Source: Crambe crambe
Taxonomy: Eukaryota; Porifera; Demospongiae; Poecilosclerida; Crambeidae
Assembly (NCBI GenBank): GCA_963924555.1
Contig: OZ004586.1
Span: forward strand, 6,964,501 to 7,028,500
Direction: 5' to 3'
DNA length: 64,000 nt
The notes below the pieces were generated by a model. The model ran no database searches, was not told where the DNA came from, and saw only the letters and a program-made list of their open reading frames with translations. Made by a program: the position numbers and the translations under genes. Positions 21,858 to 34,000 of the stretch are shown in pieces (positions within the stretch are counted from its first letter, which is position 1; every line of letters starts with the position of its first letter).

Positions 21858-23678
21858 ACTGGTGGCACATACCACAATATTATAATTATCAACTGTCAAA
21901 AAGTGGGGGGCCCCCTGCCCCCCTATCTCTGCCACTAATACAGCCTTTACATATGGTAATTTTTTTCTAAACACAGTCTGCTTCCGCTTGTGTTAGTGGT
22001 CTTACCTTTGTTGATCGTGATACTGGAGAAAGAATAAATAAGAGTTTAATAACTGGCAATGCAACAATTATATTTACAACAGAAGAATTAATGAGGAATC
22101 GTCAGTACAACGTTACAGTTCATGCCATAAATATTCAGAGTTCAGCCACAACAGTTATATCCACTCATGGAATTGAAAATACCACTTATCAGATCGAAAC
22201 TAATGGTATCAGTATTGAAACTAACTATTACAAAAATTCATCTGCAATTGGAGCACTATATATATACATATGCATTGGTAGTGATGGATCAACATTATTT
22301 TCCTATCAACTAGTCGATAGAGATGAGACTCCTGAGCATATACCTCTAGTACCATCCTTGGTTCTTGCCTATGATATTGAGAGTGATGGTACACTCTATG
22401 ATGGTGATGGAGTCAGCTTCCCAGCGAGTATCAATAGCATCTCCATCCCTGGAAATTGCCATAATGGTAATGTTAATAAAGTCTGAATTAGAAATTGCTT
22501 ACTTTGTGGGTAAATATTGATAATGATAGTAGCTACATATACCAAAACTTTTAAGTAACTTTGCTTATTTTGATAGACTGTATACTGTTTATTTAGGATC
22601 CCGTCAACCAACATCTGACTCTATTACCTGCACTATCATCACAACTAATGATGTTATTTCAGCCCAATGCTCTAATTCAGACTCCACTGTCACTGGATTC
22701 CAAATGATCGTCCAGAACACTAACCTTACTGACCTTGCTCATGTTGGGAGGCTTGTGATAAATCATACTAATGACATTTCATCACCAATGAGTCTCCAAG
22801 TAGAGGTTAGAGGAGAACATCTTATCACTATATTTTCCATTAGAAGAGGAAAGGGAATAGTTTATGCTCAGATGCCATATCAAATAAGGATGATGGTTAA
22901 TGTTCCAGTCACCACCTCACGTAATAGATTAGATTTTAAGTCACTCACATAATACTGCAGGGTAACTCTTTCTTGTTGACAAGTTGTTGTTTTTGTTATT
23001 GTTTTTGTCATTTGTTTGTCTGTTTTGTTGTTGTTTTGTTTTCTCATGAACCCCTGCTATGGCAAGACTGATCAGTATTCTTGTATTATGACAATAGGTA
23101 CACATCCAACAATTATTACTTCTCCAATGCCTACCAGAATTATCAGGATAGAAGTGATAGCTGGTGAGATCAGTAATTATAGTGACAGTTTGGGGGGGGG
23201 GGGGGGGGGGAATCTGTTATTACACGTAGGGAATGTTTTAATACGTAAACCAATGATCTCACTCTTATTTCTCAGTCGTTGGGATAATTGGTCTCATTCT
23301 ACTTGCTCTACTTTTGGTTGGAACTATCTATTTATTTCACAAGCGATGTAAATTGAAATCATCACCCAATGAGTCAAAGTAAGCAACCACTTATAGTGTA
23401 ATGATTGAGCTGATAGTTTAACCTTCATTGTGTGACTATACAGACAACAGGCACCTCTTGAACAAGGGACAAGATTTGATGTGTCTTTGCCACAAGTATA
23501 TGAAGAAATAGCAGATCCTCACTGCACACAATGTCCAGCTTATGAGACTACAACTGAAGTGATCAAGCATGACTATGAGGAAGTGAAACTCTATGGGAAT
23601 TTAGACATTCCAACTCATGAAGCCTATCAGCTCACAACATGTTCTGCTTATGGAATCCCCAACCTCAAGTTAATATAA
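20563..23678 (+). CDS. Ig/FN3 single-pass receptor, copy 3
   Basis: Nine exons: 20563-20599, 20793-21086, 21135-21434, 21633-21706, 21977-22466, 22597-22920, 23098-23163, 23276-23378, 23444-23678. All phases are consistent, giving 640 residues. Same domain order as the other copies; the helix is VGIIGLILLALLLVGTIYLF. The tail keeps YEEI, YETT, YEEV, YGNL, YQLT and YGIP. It has lost SAFK before CTQC and ends NLKLI, because a small deletion shifted the last five codons into another frame. Intron 3 contains an expanded (TTTTG)n tract and intron 4 a TIR element with poly-G. It is probably functional. Confidence 0.82.
21502..21632. repeat. (TTTTG)n microsatellite in receptor 3 intron
   Basis: About 17 pure TTTTG units followed by T-rich sequence, lying just before the acceptor of exon 4. 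Copy 1 has a much shorter T-rich tract here; copies 2 and 4 have lost it. Confidence 0.95.
21784..21943. mobile_element. TIR element in receptor 3, with empty sites in copies 1 and 2
   Basis: It starts CAGGGCAGAAACACC and ends ATCTCTGCCACTAATACAG, with a poly-G run inside. It is flanked by ATACAG on both sides; copies 1 and 2 have a single ATACAG followed by CCTTTAC. Receptor 4 holds the same insertion (28070-28227). Confidence 0.7.
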
Positions 23679-24564
23679 GCAACCAACAGATGGCATTTCC
23701 AAAACATCCACAAAACACTATTTTCATAACTAGCTATAAACTGTACTCAAATATTTTTTTCTGGTACACTATTTAAAGGAAATTATTCTCAGTCGGATTA
23801 TGGAATTTTTCATCAATGGATATTAACCAAATGTACATGCATACGAGAATATGGACTTCAAAATGTACAATCATTGATGAAATGAACTCATTGATTCCAC
23901 TGAGAATAACACTCCATCATTGCTTTTATTTTTTTTGTTTGGTGCACTTTAAGTAGAGTGTGATAATTATATAAATATTCCGAATTGACAAAAACAGAAA
24001 TTCCACTTCTAAAACTTAATAGCTATGTGATGGACTCATTGATAGTTTGAGTTAAAATTATTATTCTGTAAGTGTGGTTTAAAGCATGTCTAAATCTGTT
24101 CTGTATTCTGCTGTCCTGTCATCTGTGTGGTTGTAATTTGTGTGCGAGATTTTTCCTGTTTTTCTGTATCAATGCGTGTTTTTTCATGTTAGCTAGTTGA
24201 GATAACTATATAACAGGTTGAATTGTCATTGTGTAATAGCTGTCACTGAGTCTCCTTCCCGTTTCTGCCTGCTGTGGCTCCTGTTTGCCTGCTGCCCGCT
24301 GTGAGATTATTCTCCTGACCCGTAAGTGTTCAAACGGTAGCTAGATAGGATTCCGCTAGATAGAACAAGCTACACCATAACTAATGGTCACACTTGAGAT
24401 TTATTGCTAGCTACTCTTGAATTGAAATATTTTATTGTGTAATAGCTGTCAGTCTTCCTCCCACTCCTGTTTGCCTGCTGCCTCCTGTGGGACTGTTTCC
24501 TCGGCTTTTTCCTGCTGATTATTGACCATCCACAACCTTTTAGGACTATAGGCAAAGAGCTCAC
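23679..24564. other. flank and upstream region before P-loop pseudogene 2
   Basis: Non-coding. It matches 6905-7500 and then 8100-8430, skipping the 7500-8100 stretch. It contains about two of the tandem units described at 7920-8420. Confidence 0.65.
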
Positions 24565-25836
24565 ATGGCTTCTGATGTTCCTCCAAACATTATGACAAGT
24601 GAGTAAATTTTATTCACTCCAATGAATTAGCATGTGTTTAATTTTATAAAATGAGATACCAAGTTGGAAAGTCATACCCTTCGGGAAAAGCTAGCTAGCC
24701 AGAGGCATGTAGGACATGAGTATTGGTCACTTTCACCAATTGTACTCTTATAGATGATGTCCTTCAGGGTCCCTCGTACCTCTCTTGTGAGAAGATATAC
24801 ATTCGAGAAGCATACAGAGAGCTTGTGAAGGTGGTGAAAAATGCTATACGTGACATTGAATGCAATCAAAATCCATCATTAGGGATTAGAGTTACAGGAA
24901 CACCTGAAGTGGGGAGAAGCTGCTTTTGCCATATGTAAAGGAAGAATTACTTAAAGATAAGAGAAAAATTTTTGTCACTGTGAAAGGAAAGTGTGTGTAC
25001 TTTCATGGAAATGAAGTCGAGCAAGGTGCTGACCCAAGCATGTTGAATAATGATCCAAGTGAAGGATATATAATTCACCTGTTTGACCCGTCATCTGGGT
25101 CTGAAGTTGCACCTACCCAAGCAATTACCATCCTTTTCATTTCCCCAGAGAGGACGAAATACGGCAGTTTCAGAACAGAAAATATAATTAGTCTCTTCAT
25201 GCCTCCATGGAGAGAAGGAGAGCTCACTGAATGTTACAAAGTTTGCCACGGTATGGAAAAAGATCAAATTGAAAAGCTATACAAAAAGTGGGGTGGTTCA
25301 ATTCGATGACATCTTTCAGAAATCTTATAATACCCAGCTTCAGTCCTTCTTATCAAGTAAATGTTTGCTTAGTACAATCAATCCTTCAATAAAGCACTGC
25401 TTAGAAAGCTATATGAAAATGAAGTCCTTCAAGATCTCTTTGAACCGATTTCTGATCCAAGAGTATGCCACCTCAAGCATCAAGCACACCCATACCCCCC
25501 TACTGGTGAGTTAGTCGATGTTCCTGTTGTTCAACGCTACATCATATTTTCCAATCAGGACAAGATAGACCAAGCTGTCCCTGGTGCCTTGTACACACCA
25601 GTAGAAAGTAATAAAGTTGGTGTTGATTATGTCATGCCGCCTTGGATTTTTCAAATCATGCTCGAGAAAACTCCAAATTACATAAAATATATGAGCAATT
25701 CCCAAAAGTGATAGAATGGAGAGTTTGTTTTGTGATACCAAGTTGTCTTGCTAAGAAATTCTGCTTCCCACCATTAGAACCAAGGAAGGGTGCTGATAAA
25801 TTCATTCTGCCATTTGATGACGAAACTCTTAGTTAG
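24565..25836 (+). pseudogene. P-loop NTPase of the Crinkler/RHS type, broken (copy 2)
   Basis: Exon 1 is 24565-24598 (MASDVPPNIMT) and the main exon starts at 24754. It has the same protein as copy 1 but different damage: a 1-bp loss in the P-loop (AGCTGCTTTTGCC) shifts the frame to TAA, a 19-bp loss near 25303 removes part of the SIQRVVQF segment, and a 10-bp loss near 25673 shifts the last part. The Trp codon that is a stop in copy 1 is intact here. The Walker-A-like motif reads GTPEVGRS, with a further Gly-to-Glu change. Different lesions in each copy mean both decayed independently, or that exchange has reassorted the lesions. Confidence 0.65.
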
Positions 25837-26600
25837 TGTATTACTATGCTGTTGTATTGATGCTGTGATGTTGAAATCATGTAACCACTTGTTACTAGTG
25901 ATAATGAAATTTATGCTAAATAAAATGTAGGGTTGGTCTCTACTTTTACCTATAGCAGTTTCTGTAGACTGGAACATCAAGGTTTCAATAGTAATCCCTA
26001 CATCACTGCCTCCCACCAAGCTGCTTTAATTGTTCATGTCAGTGTAACAGTTCTGCTTGGATCTGGTTCAAACCTTTGACCTTAAGCTCTTTGGTTTCCC
26101 TAGGGATCCCCTGCACTGTAAAAAAAGAAGAACAGCTGGGCTGGCAACGCCAGACTAGTTGAAGCTATGGAGAGGGAGATAATGATGAAGCTATGGATAG
26201 GGTAAAATGAGTGGCCCTGACTCTTCTTAATTGGCAAGGCCAATTAGGCATCAGCAGCAATCAGGTGTATTGGCTGATCCCTATCTTCTTAGTCTAAGCT
26301 TGTTGCAGATAATAATTTATAGTGCGCTGCAAGTTGGTTGAAACTGGCATAAAATATCTGCATACAATACCTTACATACATAATATAGAAAAATATTTCT
26401 TCTCAATACAATAGAAAACGTATGGCATTTGGATGAACGACCAGATGAAAACAGCGATTTTAGAAGTTGCTGTAAAATGATTGAGTCCTAGCACATTGAA
26501 GATGTCCTGTCTTCAAGTTAGCTGTAGGAGGGAAGTATTCTGGAGTTATGAAAGAAAATACTAAGTATTAGTCCAATGAGGCCATGCCATCCCTAACTAC
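25837..26600. other. spacer between P-loop pseudogene 2 and receptor 4
   Basis: Non-coding. It is the paralogue of 13762-14460, including the TGTAGGG...CCCTACA element at 25927-26006. Confidence 0.65.
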
Positions 26601-26863
26601 TCAGAGAGTACTATACAAAAGATACAAATGCAGTAAACACTTTCACTTTCAGAAAAGGCTATACATAATTATTGTGTACAGGTATATTGAAGCAATAAAG
26701 TGAACGCGCATGGGCTGATGTAGATAATTTCTGATTGCTAAATTCCCATATTTTATTGGTTTTGCTCCAAACATTGAAGTGGTCGGCCATATGGGAAAAA
26801 ATGATCTGCCTAACTACCTGTACTGTGTCTATTACTCGTGTGCAATATTAATTGGAGGTTACC

Positions 26864-29800
26864 ATGTTCATAATGATCTTAATGCTACTTGCTCAGAGAG
26901 GTATGTATGACTGCTATCTTTCTAGCTATGACAACAACCCTTGTAACAGGGGCTGGGGTGTTCTAGGACTCCCCTGTGAGGTAGCTAACTATCTTAGTTT
27001 GATACTCTCTGGAAGAATAGCTATAGTATCGGGTATCAGGTGGCATAACATGCAGTTAAGCTTCATTCATTATCATTATTATTATTATGTATCAGCATCA
27101 ACATCATCAACACTAATTCTCAGTGGTCCACTAACACCAGTAGCTGTTGGTGATCAAGCTGATTATGTTTGCACTCTAAATAATAAAAATGGTGATATCC
27201 AGTGGATAATTAATAGCATGCCATTGGAAGACCTCAACCTTCCTAATGTACAAACCACCTCCCTTACTGGAAGAGGATTCTTACTTTTCAATGATCTCTC
27301 CGTGAACTTTAATGAAACAACTGTTCAATGCAGAGTAAACAATTCAGGAACAGTCATTTACTCCAATATCAACAAACTACTTGTGCAAGGTATGCCTCAG
27401 GCATATGCATGTCAATCAATACTTTTAGCTCTTTTACACTAGCTATCTCCCTCACTTAGACACCTTCCTTCACCCTGAACATACCTAACCCTGACATCAC
27501 CTACTGTGTTAGTGTGGAGATGAGCATCACTCTATCTATCTTGCTCTTTTAGGTCCACCCTCTGCCATTGGTTCTCTTAGTGCTAACACACTGAACCATT
27601 ACACTATCTCCCTCACTTGGACTCCTTCCTTCACCCTGAACATATGGAACCCTGACATCACCTACTGTATTAGTGTGGAGGTGAACATCACTGCATCTTC
27701 ATCAGTGACACGATCAGAATGTGACATCACCACTAATGCCTACAACTATACCATCAACCCCAATGAGGGGTGTGGCATCTATAGGTTCACTGTGACTCCC
27801 ATGAACAGACTCGGTAATGGGTCAGCAGTCATACACACACATCCTATGGAGTGTAAGATGTCATTCATGCTGTACGTAGCTAGCTAATATCACCATTAAC
27901 TGATATCACCATTAGTTACTTCTATAATGAGTGAGGGAAGACTTGTGCCAGTATCTATAGTTGAAGAAGTGTACACTTACAGGATAGTCCTGGTAAGATT
28001 TGTAGCTACTCTGTTGCGATTGTCATAAGTATTCTTCCCCTCTCTCCTCCCCTCTACCATACCATACAGCAGGGGCAGAAACACCACAATAAAGGGGGGG
28101 AGGGGGTTTGTGGCACATATGTACCACAATGTACTAATAATAGCTACATGTCAATTATCAACTGTCAAATAAGTGGGAGGAGGGGCTAGAGCCCCCCTGC
28201 CCCCCAGTATCTCTGCTGCTGATACAGCCTTTACATGTGGTGATTTTTTTCTAAACACAGTCTGCTCCAGCATGTGTTAGTGGTCTTACCTTTGTTGATC
28301 GTGATACTGGAGAAAGAATAAATAAGAGTTTAATAACTGGCAATGCAACAATTACATTTACAACAGAACAATTGAGGAGGAATCGTCAGTACAACGTTAC
28401 AGTTCATGCCATAAATATTCAGAGTTCAGCCACAATAATTATATCCACTCATGGAATTGAAAATACCACTTATCAGATAGAAACTAATGGTATCAGTATT
28501 GAAACTAACTATTACAAAAATTCATCTGCAATTGGAGCACTATATATATACATATGCATCGGTAGTGATGGATCAACATTATTTTCCTATCAACTAGTCG
28601 ATAGAGATGGGTCTCCTGAGCGTATACCTCTAGTACCATCCTTGGTTCTTATCTATGATATTGAGAATGATGGTACACTCTATGATGGTGATGGAGTCAG
28701 CTTCCCAGCGAGTATCAATAGCATCTCCATCCCTGGAAATTGCCATAATGGTAACGTTAATAAAGTCTGAGTTAGAAATTGCTTACTTTGTGGGTTGATA
28801 TTGATAATGATAGTAGCTATACCAAAACTTTTAAGTAGCTTTGCTTATATTACTTTGATAGACTGTATACTGTTTATTTAGGATCCCGTCAACCAACATC
28901 TGACTCTATTGCCTGCACTATCATCACAACTAATGATATTATTTCAGCCCAATGCTTTAATTCAGACTCCACTGTGACTGGATTCCAAATGATCGTCCAG
29001 AACACTAACCTTACTGACCTTGCTCATGTTGGGAGGCTTGTGATAAATCATACTAATGACATTTCATCACCAATGAGTCTCCAAGTAGAGGTTAGAGGAG
29101 AACATCTTATCACTATATTTTCCATTAGAAGAGGAAAGGGAATAGTTTATGCTCAGATGCCATATCAAATAAGGATGATGGTTAATGTTCCAGTCACCAC
29201 CTCACGTAATAGATTAGATTTTAAGTCACTCACATAATACTGCAGGGTAACTCTTTCTTGTTGACAAGTTGTTGTTTTTGTTATTGTTTTTGTCATTTGT
29301 TTGTCTGTTTTGTTGTTGTTTTGTTTTCTCATGAACCCCTGCTATGGCAAGACTGATCAGTATTCTTGTATTATGACAATAGGTACACATCCAACAATTA
29401 TTACTTCTCCAATGCCTACCAGAATTATCAGGATAGAAGTCATAGCTGGTGAGCAGTGACGGTTTGTGGGTGGGAAAATCTGGGCACATTTTAATCTTTC
29501 CCTCATCAATAAGTTCTCACTCTTATTAAATTCATTTCTCAGTCATTGGGATAATTGCTCTCATTCTACTTGCTCTACTTTTGGTTGGAACTATTTTTTT
29601 ATTTCACAAACGATGTAAATTGAAATCATCACCCAATGAGTCAAAGTAAGCAACCACTTATAGTGTTATAATGATTGAGCCAATACTTTAACCTTCATTG
29701 TGTGACTATACAGACAACAGGCACCTCTTGAACAAGGGACAAGATTTGATGTGTCTTTGCCACAAGTGTATGAAGAAATAGCAGATCCTCCCAGTGCCTT

Positions 29801-29963
29801 CAAGTGCACACAATGTCCAGCTTATGAGACTACAACTGAAGTGGTCAAGCATGACTATGAGGAAGTGAAACTCTATGGGAATTTAGACATTCCCACAACA
29901 CATGAAGCCTATCAGCTCACAACATGTTCTGCTTATGGAGTCCCCAAGCCAACCTCAAGTTAA
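26864..29963 (+). CDS. Ig/FN3 single-pass receptor, copy 4
   Basis: Nine exons: 26864-26900, 27096-27389, 27553-27852, 27916-27992, 28261-28750, 28882-29205, 29383-29448, 29543-29645, 29714-29963. They join in frame to 646 residues. The domain order is that of copy 2; the Ig-like domain is present (DYVCTLNN...IQW). The tail is identical in plan to copy 1 (YEEI, YETT, YEEV, YGNL, YQLT, YGVP; end KPTSS). Two oddities: intron 1 contains no stop in the reading frame, so an unspliced message would stay open from exon 1 through the Ig exon. Intron 2 contains a degenerate piece of an FN3 exon at about 27444-27530. It is probably functional. Confidence 0.83.
27444..27545 (+). repeat. partial FN3 exon fragment inside receptor 4 intron
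   Basis: It repeats the real exon at 27606-27700 (ATCTCCCTCACTT, CCTTCCTTCACCCTGAACAT, CCTGACATCACCTACTG) but with TTAGACACC in place of TTGGACTCC and no usable acceptor before it. It is followed by the true acceptor at 27551-27552. A footprint of local duplication. Confidence 0.8.
28070..28227. mobile_element. TIR element in receptor 4 (same insertion as in receptor 3)
   Basis: It starts CAGGGGCAGAAACACC, ends GTATCTCTGCTGCTG and is flanked by ATACAG duplicates. The shared site and deleted neighbouring intron sequence show that copies 3 and 4 share this segment by descent or conversion. Confidence 0.7.
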
Positions 29964-31000
29964 TATAAGCAACCAACAGATGGCATTTCCAAAACATGCA
30001 CAAAAACACTGTTTTCATAACTGAGCTTACTGTACTCAAAATATTTTTTCTGGTACACTATTATAAAGGAAATTATTCTCAGTCGGATTATGGAGTCACT
30101 TAATTTTCATCAATAGATATTATTATAAAGTCCAAAACATGCATACAAGAATATGGACTTCAAAATATATATATATGTAACAATCATTGACGAAATGAAC
30201 TCATTGATTCCATTGAGAACAACACTGCATCATTTCTTTTAATTTTTTGTTTGATGCACTTTATTACGTACATAAGTGTGATATAAAATATTGTGAATTG
30301 ACAAAAACAGAAATTCCCTTCTGAAAACGTAATAGCTAGCATAATGACCAAACTTGAAGCAGAAAGGCAATAACTTGCTACTGAATTATTGTTCCATGGG
30401 GTGGATGAAGCAGCTGGCTATCATGCTAACTTACTTTAGCTGAGTGTGTGTGTGTATGTACATTATTATACATATCATAATTCATAACATGTGTTAGTTT
30501 ACCTGCTTGAGTTTCTTTGTATTTAGCTAGCTATCCAGCTACATTTTAGCTGTGTAACTAACACCTTTTAGTAAGTATGTTCGGAAGTAAAGGGAGATAA
30601 GAAGACACTGAATAAAAGTTGCTATCATTAGCTAGTTGGTCCCATCCAAATGCTGTGAATAGCTAATGATAGCATGTCACACATGATCCAAGAAAAAATT
30701 TGGGACTTCAATGTTGACTCTACACCTTCAGTCCATTGAGAAAAATTTCATTGTAGCTATCACTTTCACTTTTTAGTTTAGTGGACCTTAGCTATAAAGT
30801 TTACAAATCTATTAAAATGAACTTCTGCATAAGAACTCGATAGCATTTAGTTATTGTATGCCAAAAGCGTTTTCCCCTCACATTTCAGTTGACAATTAGC
30901 CATCAGGTATAAAAGTGATTCAACTTGCATGCAGCCAGCCATATAACTAGCTAGCTATTTAGCTACATAACTACAGGGACCACAATCATCAAATTCAAAG
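29964..31000. other. spacer before the beta-helix receptor gene
   Basis: To about 30340 it matches the flanks after the other receptors. From there on it is unique. A short inverted pair (GCTATCATTAGCTAGTTGG and AGCTAATGATAGC) lies at 30621-30675. No gene was seen. Confidence 0.55.
30906..30913 (+). promoter_or_regulatory. TATA-like box upstream of the beta-helix receptor
   Basis: GGTATAAAAG lies about 90 bp before the ATG at 31001, a fitting distance for a core promoter with a short leader. Inferred from sequence only. Confidence 0.45.
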
Positions 31001-34000
31001 ATGTTGCTAACTACTGCACTTACACTGTTTCATCTGCTAGTGCATATACTAGCACACGATATTCACTATGTGAGACCTAACAGTTCTTCTTCCTGTCCCG
31101 GTCAACCATGTCTTACTTTGGACCAGTACACAGAGCAAAAGAACACGTATTTCACATCCGGTACGACATTTATATTTCTGGAAGGTAATCACACCCTACA
31201 AACTTCATTGAAATTGACTGGTGTCTCCAACTTATCCCTAACAGGAGAAGAAAATGATATTAGTGTAAGCATCTCATCTACACAATATATCTCTTTATCC
31301 TCTGTCACTAACATATTTATAGAAAGGTTGACTTTTAAAAAATTAACTTTGAAACTTAGCCACAGTGAGACTGTTTATATTTCACAATCAATTTTCTCGA
31401 GCGTAGAACCCACCAGTACATCAGCTGCATTATCTTCCTATCAGTCCAGTATTGCCATTGTAAACTGCCTATTTGAATATAACAAAGGTGGAGCCATCTC
31501 TGTAGAATCTCAAACCACATTGACAATCACTGGAACTAACTTTACTAAAAATGTCGGAGTAAGTGGAGGTGCCATATCTGCATCAGAAAGTGCTTTAATC
31601 TTGAGAGGGATCAATATCTCCGATAATGTTTGTTTGGGCGTTTATTGTGGAGCTGTTTTATGCTGTCTTAAGTGCACGGTAAATATTTCAGGAAACAATC
31701 ATTTCGAAAATAACAGTTGTGAAACTGGAGGAGCTATCAGCATTAGTAAAGGGACACTTAATATAACTGGAGTTGCATATTTCTTGAGAAATCGGGCCCT
31801 AATGTTTAGTACAATATACTTAGATTGTTCACATGCTCTAATTCAAGGAAAAAGTATTGAGTTCAGGGAAAATATTGGTGGAATGCGTATTGAAAATATA
31901 CGACCAGAAAATCACCAGAGTGATTGTCCTGGTATAGTTGGAAACAAAGAAACAGTGATATCAGCTAACTTTGTGAATAATGATAATAATTTTGCAATGT
32001 CAGAGATCATACATATTTTTGGAGGGAAAAATATCATATTTAGAAATCTGAATATGACTGGTGGCACAATAGTAGCAAATGCTCTAACAATAGCTGACAG
32101 TTCAGTCAAATTTGAAGGAGTAAATTTATTTAATAACAGCATTGCCTTAAATATTCTTCTCTATAGCAACGTGACATTCTCAGGGACTTCAATCTTTTGC
32201 AATAATAATGTGCATGCACTGAATTTGCAATATTCCTCAGTATCATTTGGAGGTTATACTTCATTTCATAATAACAGTGGATCTTATGGGGCAGCTATCA
32301 AAGCATACAGTGGAGATATATCATTCTCTGGAACAACGATATTTACAAATAACATTGCTACTAAAGAGTCTGACGGTGGGGCATTACTTGCATCAAGTGC
32401 TAAGATAACCATGGGAGGTGATGTGAATTTTTCATTCAATTCAGCAAGAAATGGAGGTGCTATGTGGTTAGAAAAATCATCCTTGGTTCTTTTGCAAGAT
32501 ACTACTCTCAATACATCATACAATACCGCCACTGCTCACGGAGGAGCAATATATATCGAAGACACGGTCACAATCAATCAATGTGGTATTGGAAAAATAG
32601 ATACACATTCATATTGTTTCTTAGAGTTTCCAAATGATGGTAAAGGCATCTTTAATTCATACTATGACTATGCTATGAGCGATGGGAGCTTTTTATATGG
32701 AGGTCTGCTAGATAAATGTACAGTGAAAAAGAGTTTAGTAAAAATGATGGATTTAAATGACTTCAGATATCGTTTGTTTCGAGAGTTAAGAACAAATTCA
32801 AGCAGACAATGGGTAACATCAAAATCATACCAGCTTTGTCTTTGTGATAGTAACCATGAAGATCCTATAGAATGTCATAATAAAATGAATGTACAGGCGC
32901 ATAGAGGTAAAAATTTCACCCTCCAAATCAAAGCATTAGGCCAGTTCGATATCATCACTCCTGCAACTTTAGCAACAACAACTGACGAAAATACAAGATT
33001 GCAGTACATTTATCAAAGTATACGACTTCTTCCACAAAGCTGCTCACCACTCAATTTCAGCATCTTTTCCAAGGAGAATGCGACGGTATTGAAAATTCGC
33101 CATGATGGACTTTGTCAGGACTTTGGAAATGTGATCGTTAATGTTACAGTTTTGCCTTGTGACGAAACACTCACTCAAATTGGTGATGAATGTGTATGTG
33201 ACTATGAAAAGAGACTGTTATCTGTTGGTGCTAACTGCATAGTAGGGGATCAGATGATTATAATAAGAGATGCTGGATCTAACTTTTGGGTGAGTGCTTT
33301 GTATAAGAACAATTCATACAAAGGCCTCATATTATGCCGCAAATGTCCAACTGACTACTGTACCAATGGAGAGGCTATATCCATCACTGTTGATAACCCA
33401 GACATTCAGTGTGATCATAACCGCATTGGAAAGCTGTGTGGAAAATGTGCTACAAATCACAGTCTTTTGCTTGGCAGTTCACACTGCGGCATCTGTTCTC
33501 ATCACTATCTAGCGCTACTCGTACCATTTGCATTAGCTGGCATCGTTCTAGTTGTCTTCTTGTCTTGTCTGAGGCTGACAGTAGCCACTGGAAGCATCAA
33601 TAGTTTCATACTCTATGCCAACTTTGTACAGGCCAACAAAATAACTTTCTTTCCACCTAGCAGTGTTAATATTTTAACAGTATTCATAGCCTGGTTGAAC
33701 CTTGACCTTGGATTTGAGACCTGCTTCTTCGCTGGCCTTGATGCATATTTTCAAACTTGGCTTCAATTTGCCTTCCCTCTATATGTATGGATTTTAATTG
33801 GCTTAATAATCTTTACCAGCAGATATTCGATCACCATATCTAAATTACTAGGGAGGAACCCGATTGCAGTCCTAGCTACTCTCATCCTCATGTCCTACAA
33901 TAAAATCCTGAAAATCATCATTGAAACATTCTCCTCTGTCCAGTTGGACTACCCAAATGGAAAGAAAGTTTCTGTGTGGCTGAAAGATGCGAATGTTTTC

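Noticed and set aside
3088-29963. Tail motifs as a classical ITAM
   Set aside because: YEEI and YGNL are about 32 residues apart and YEEV/YGNL only 7; neither fits YxxL/I-x6-12-YxxL/I. Separate SH2 sites are the safer reading.
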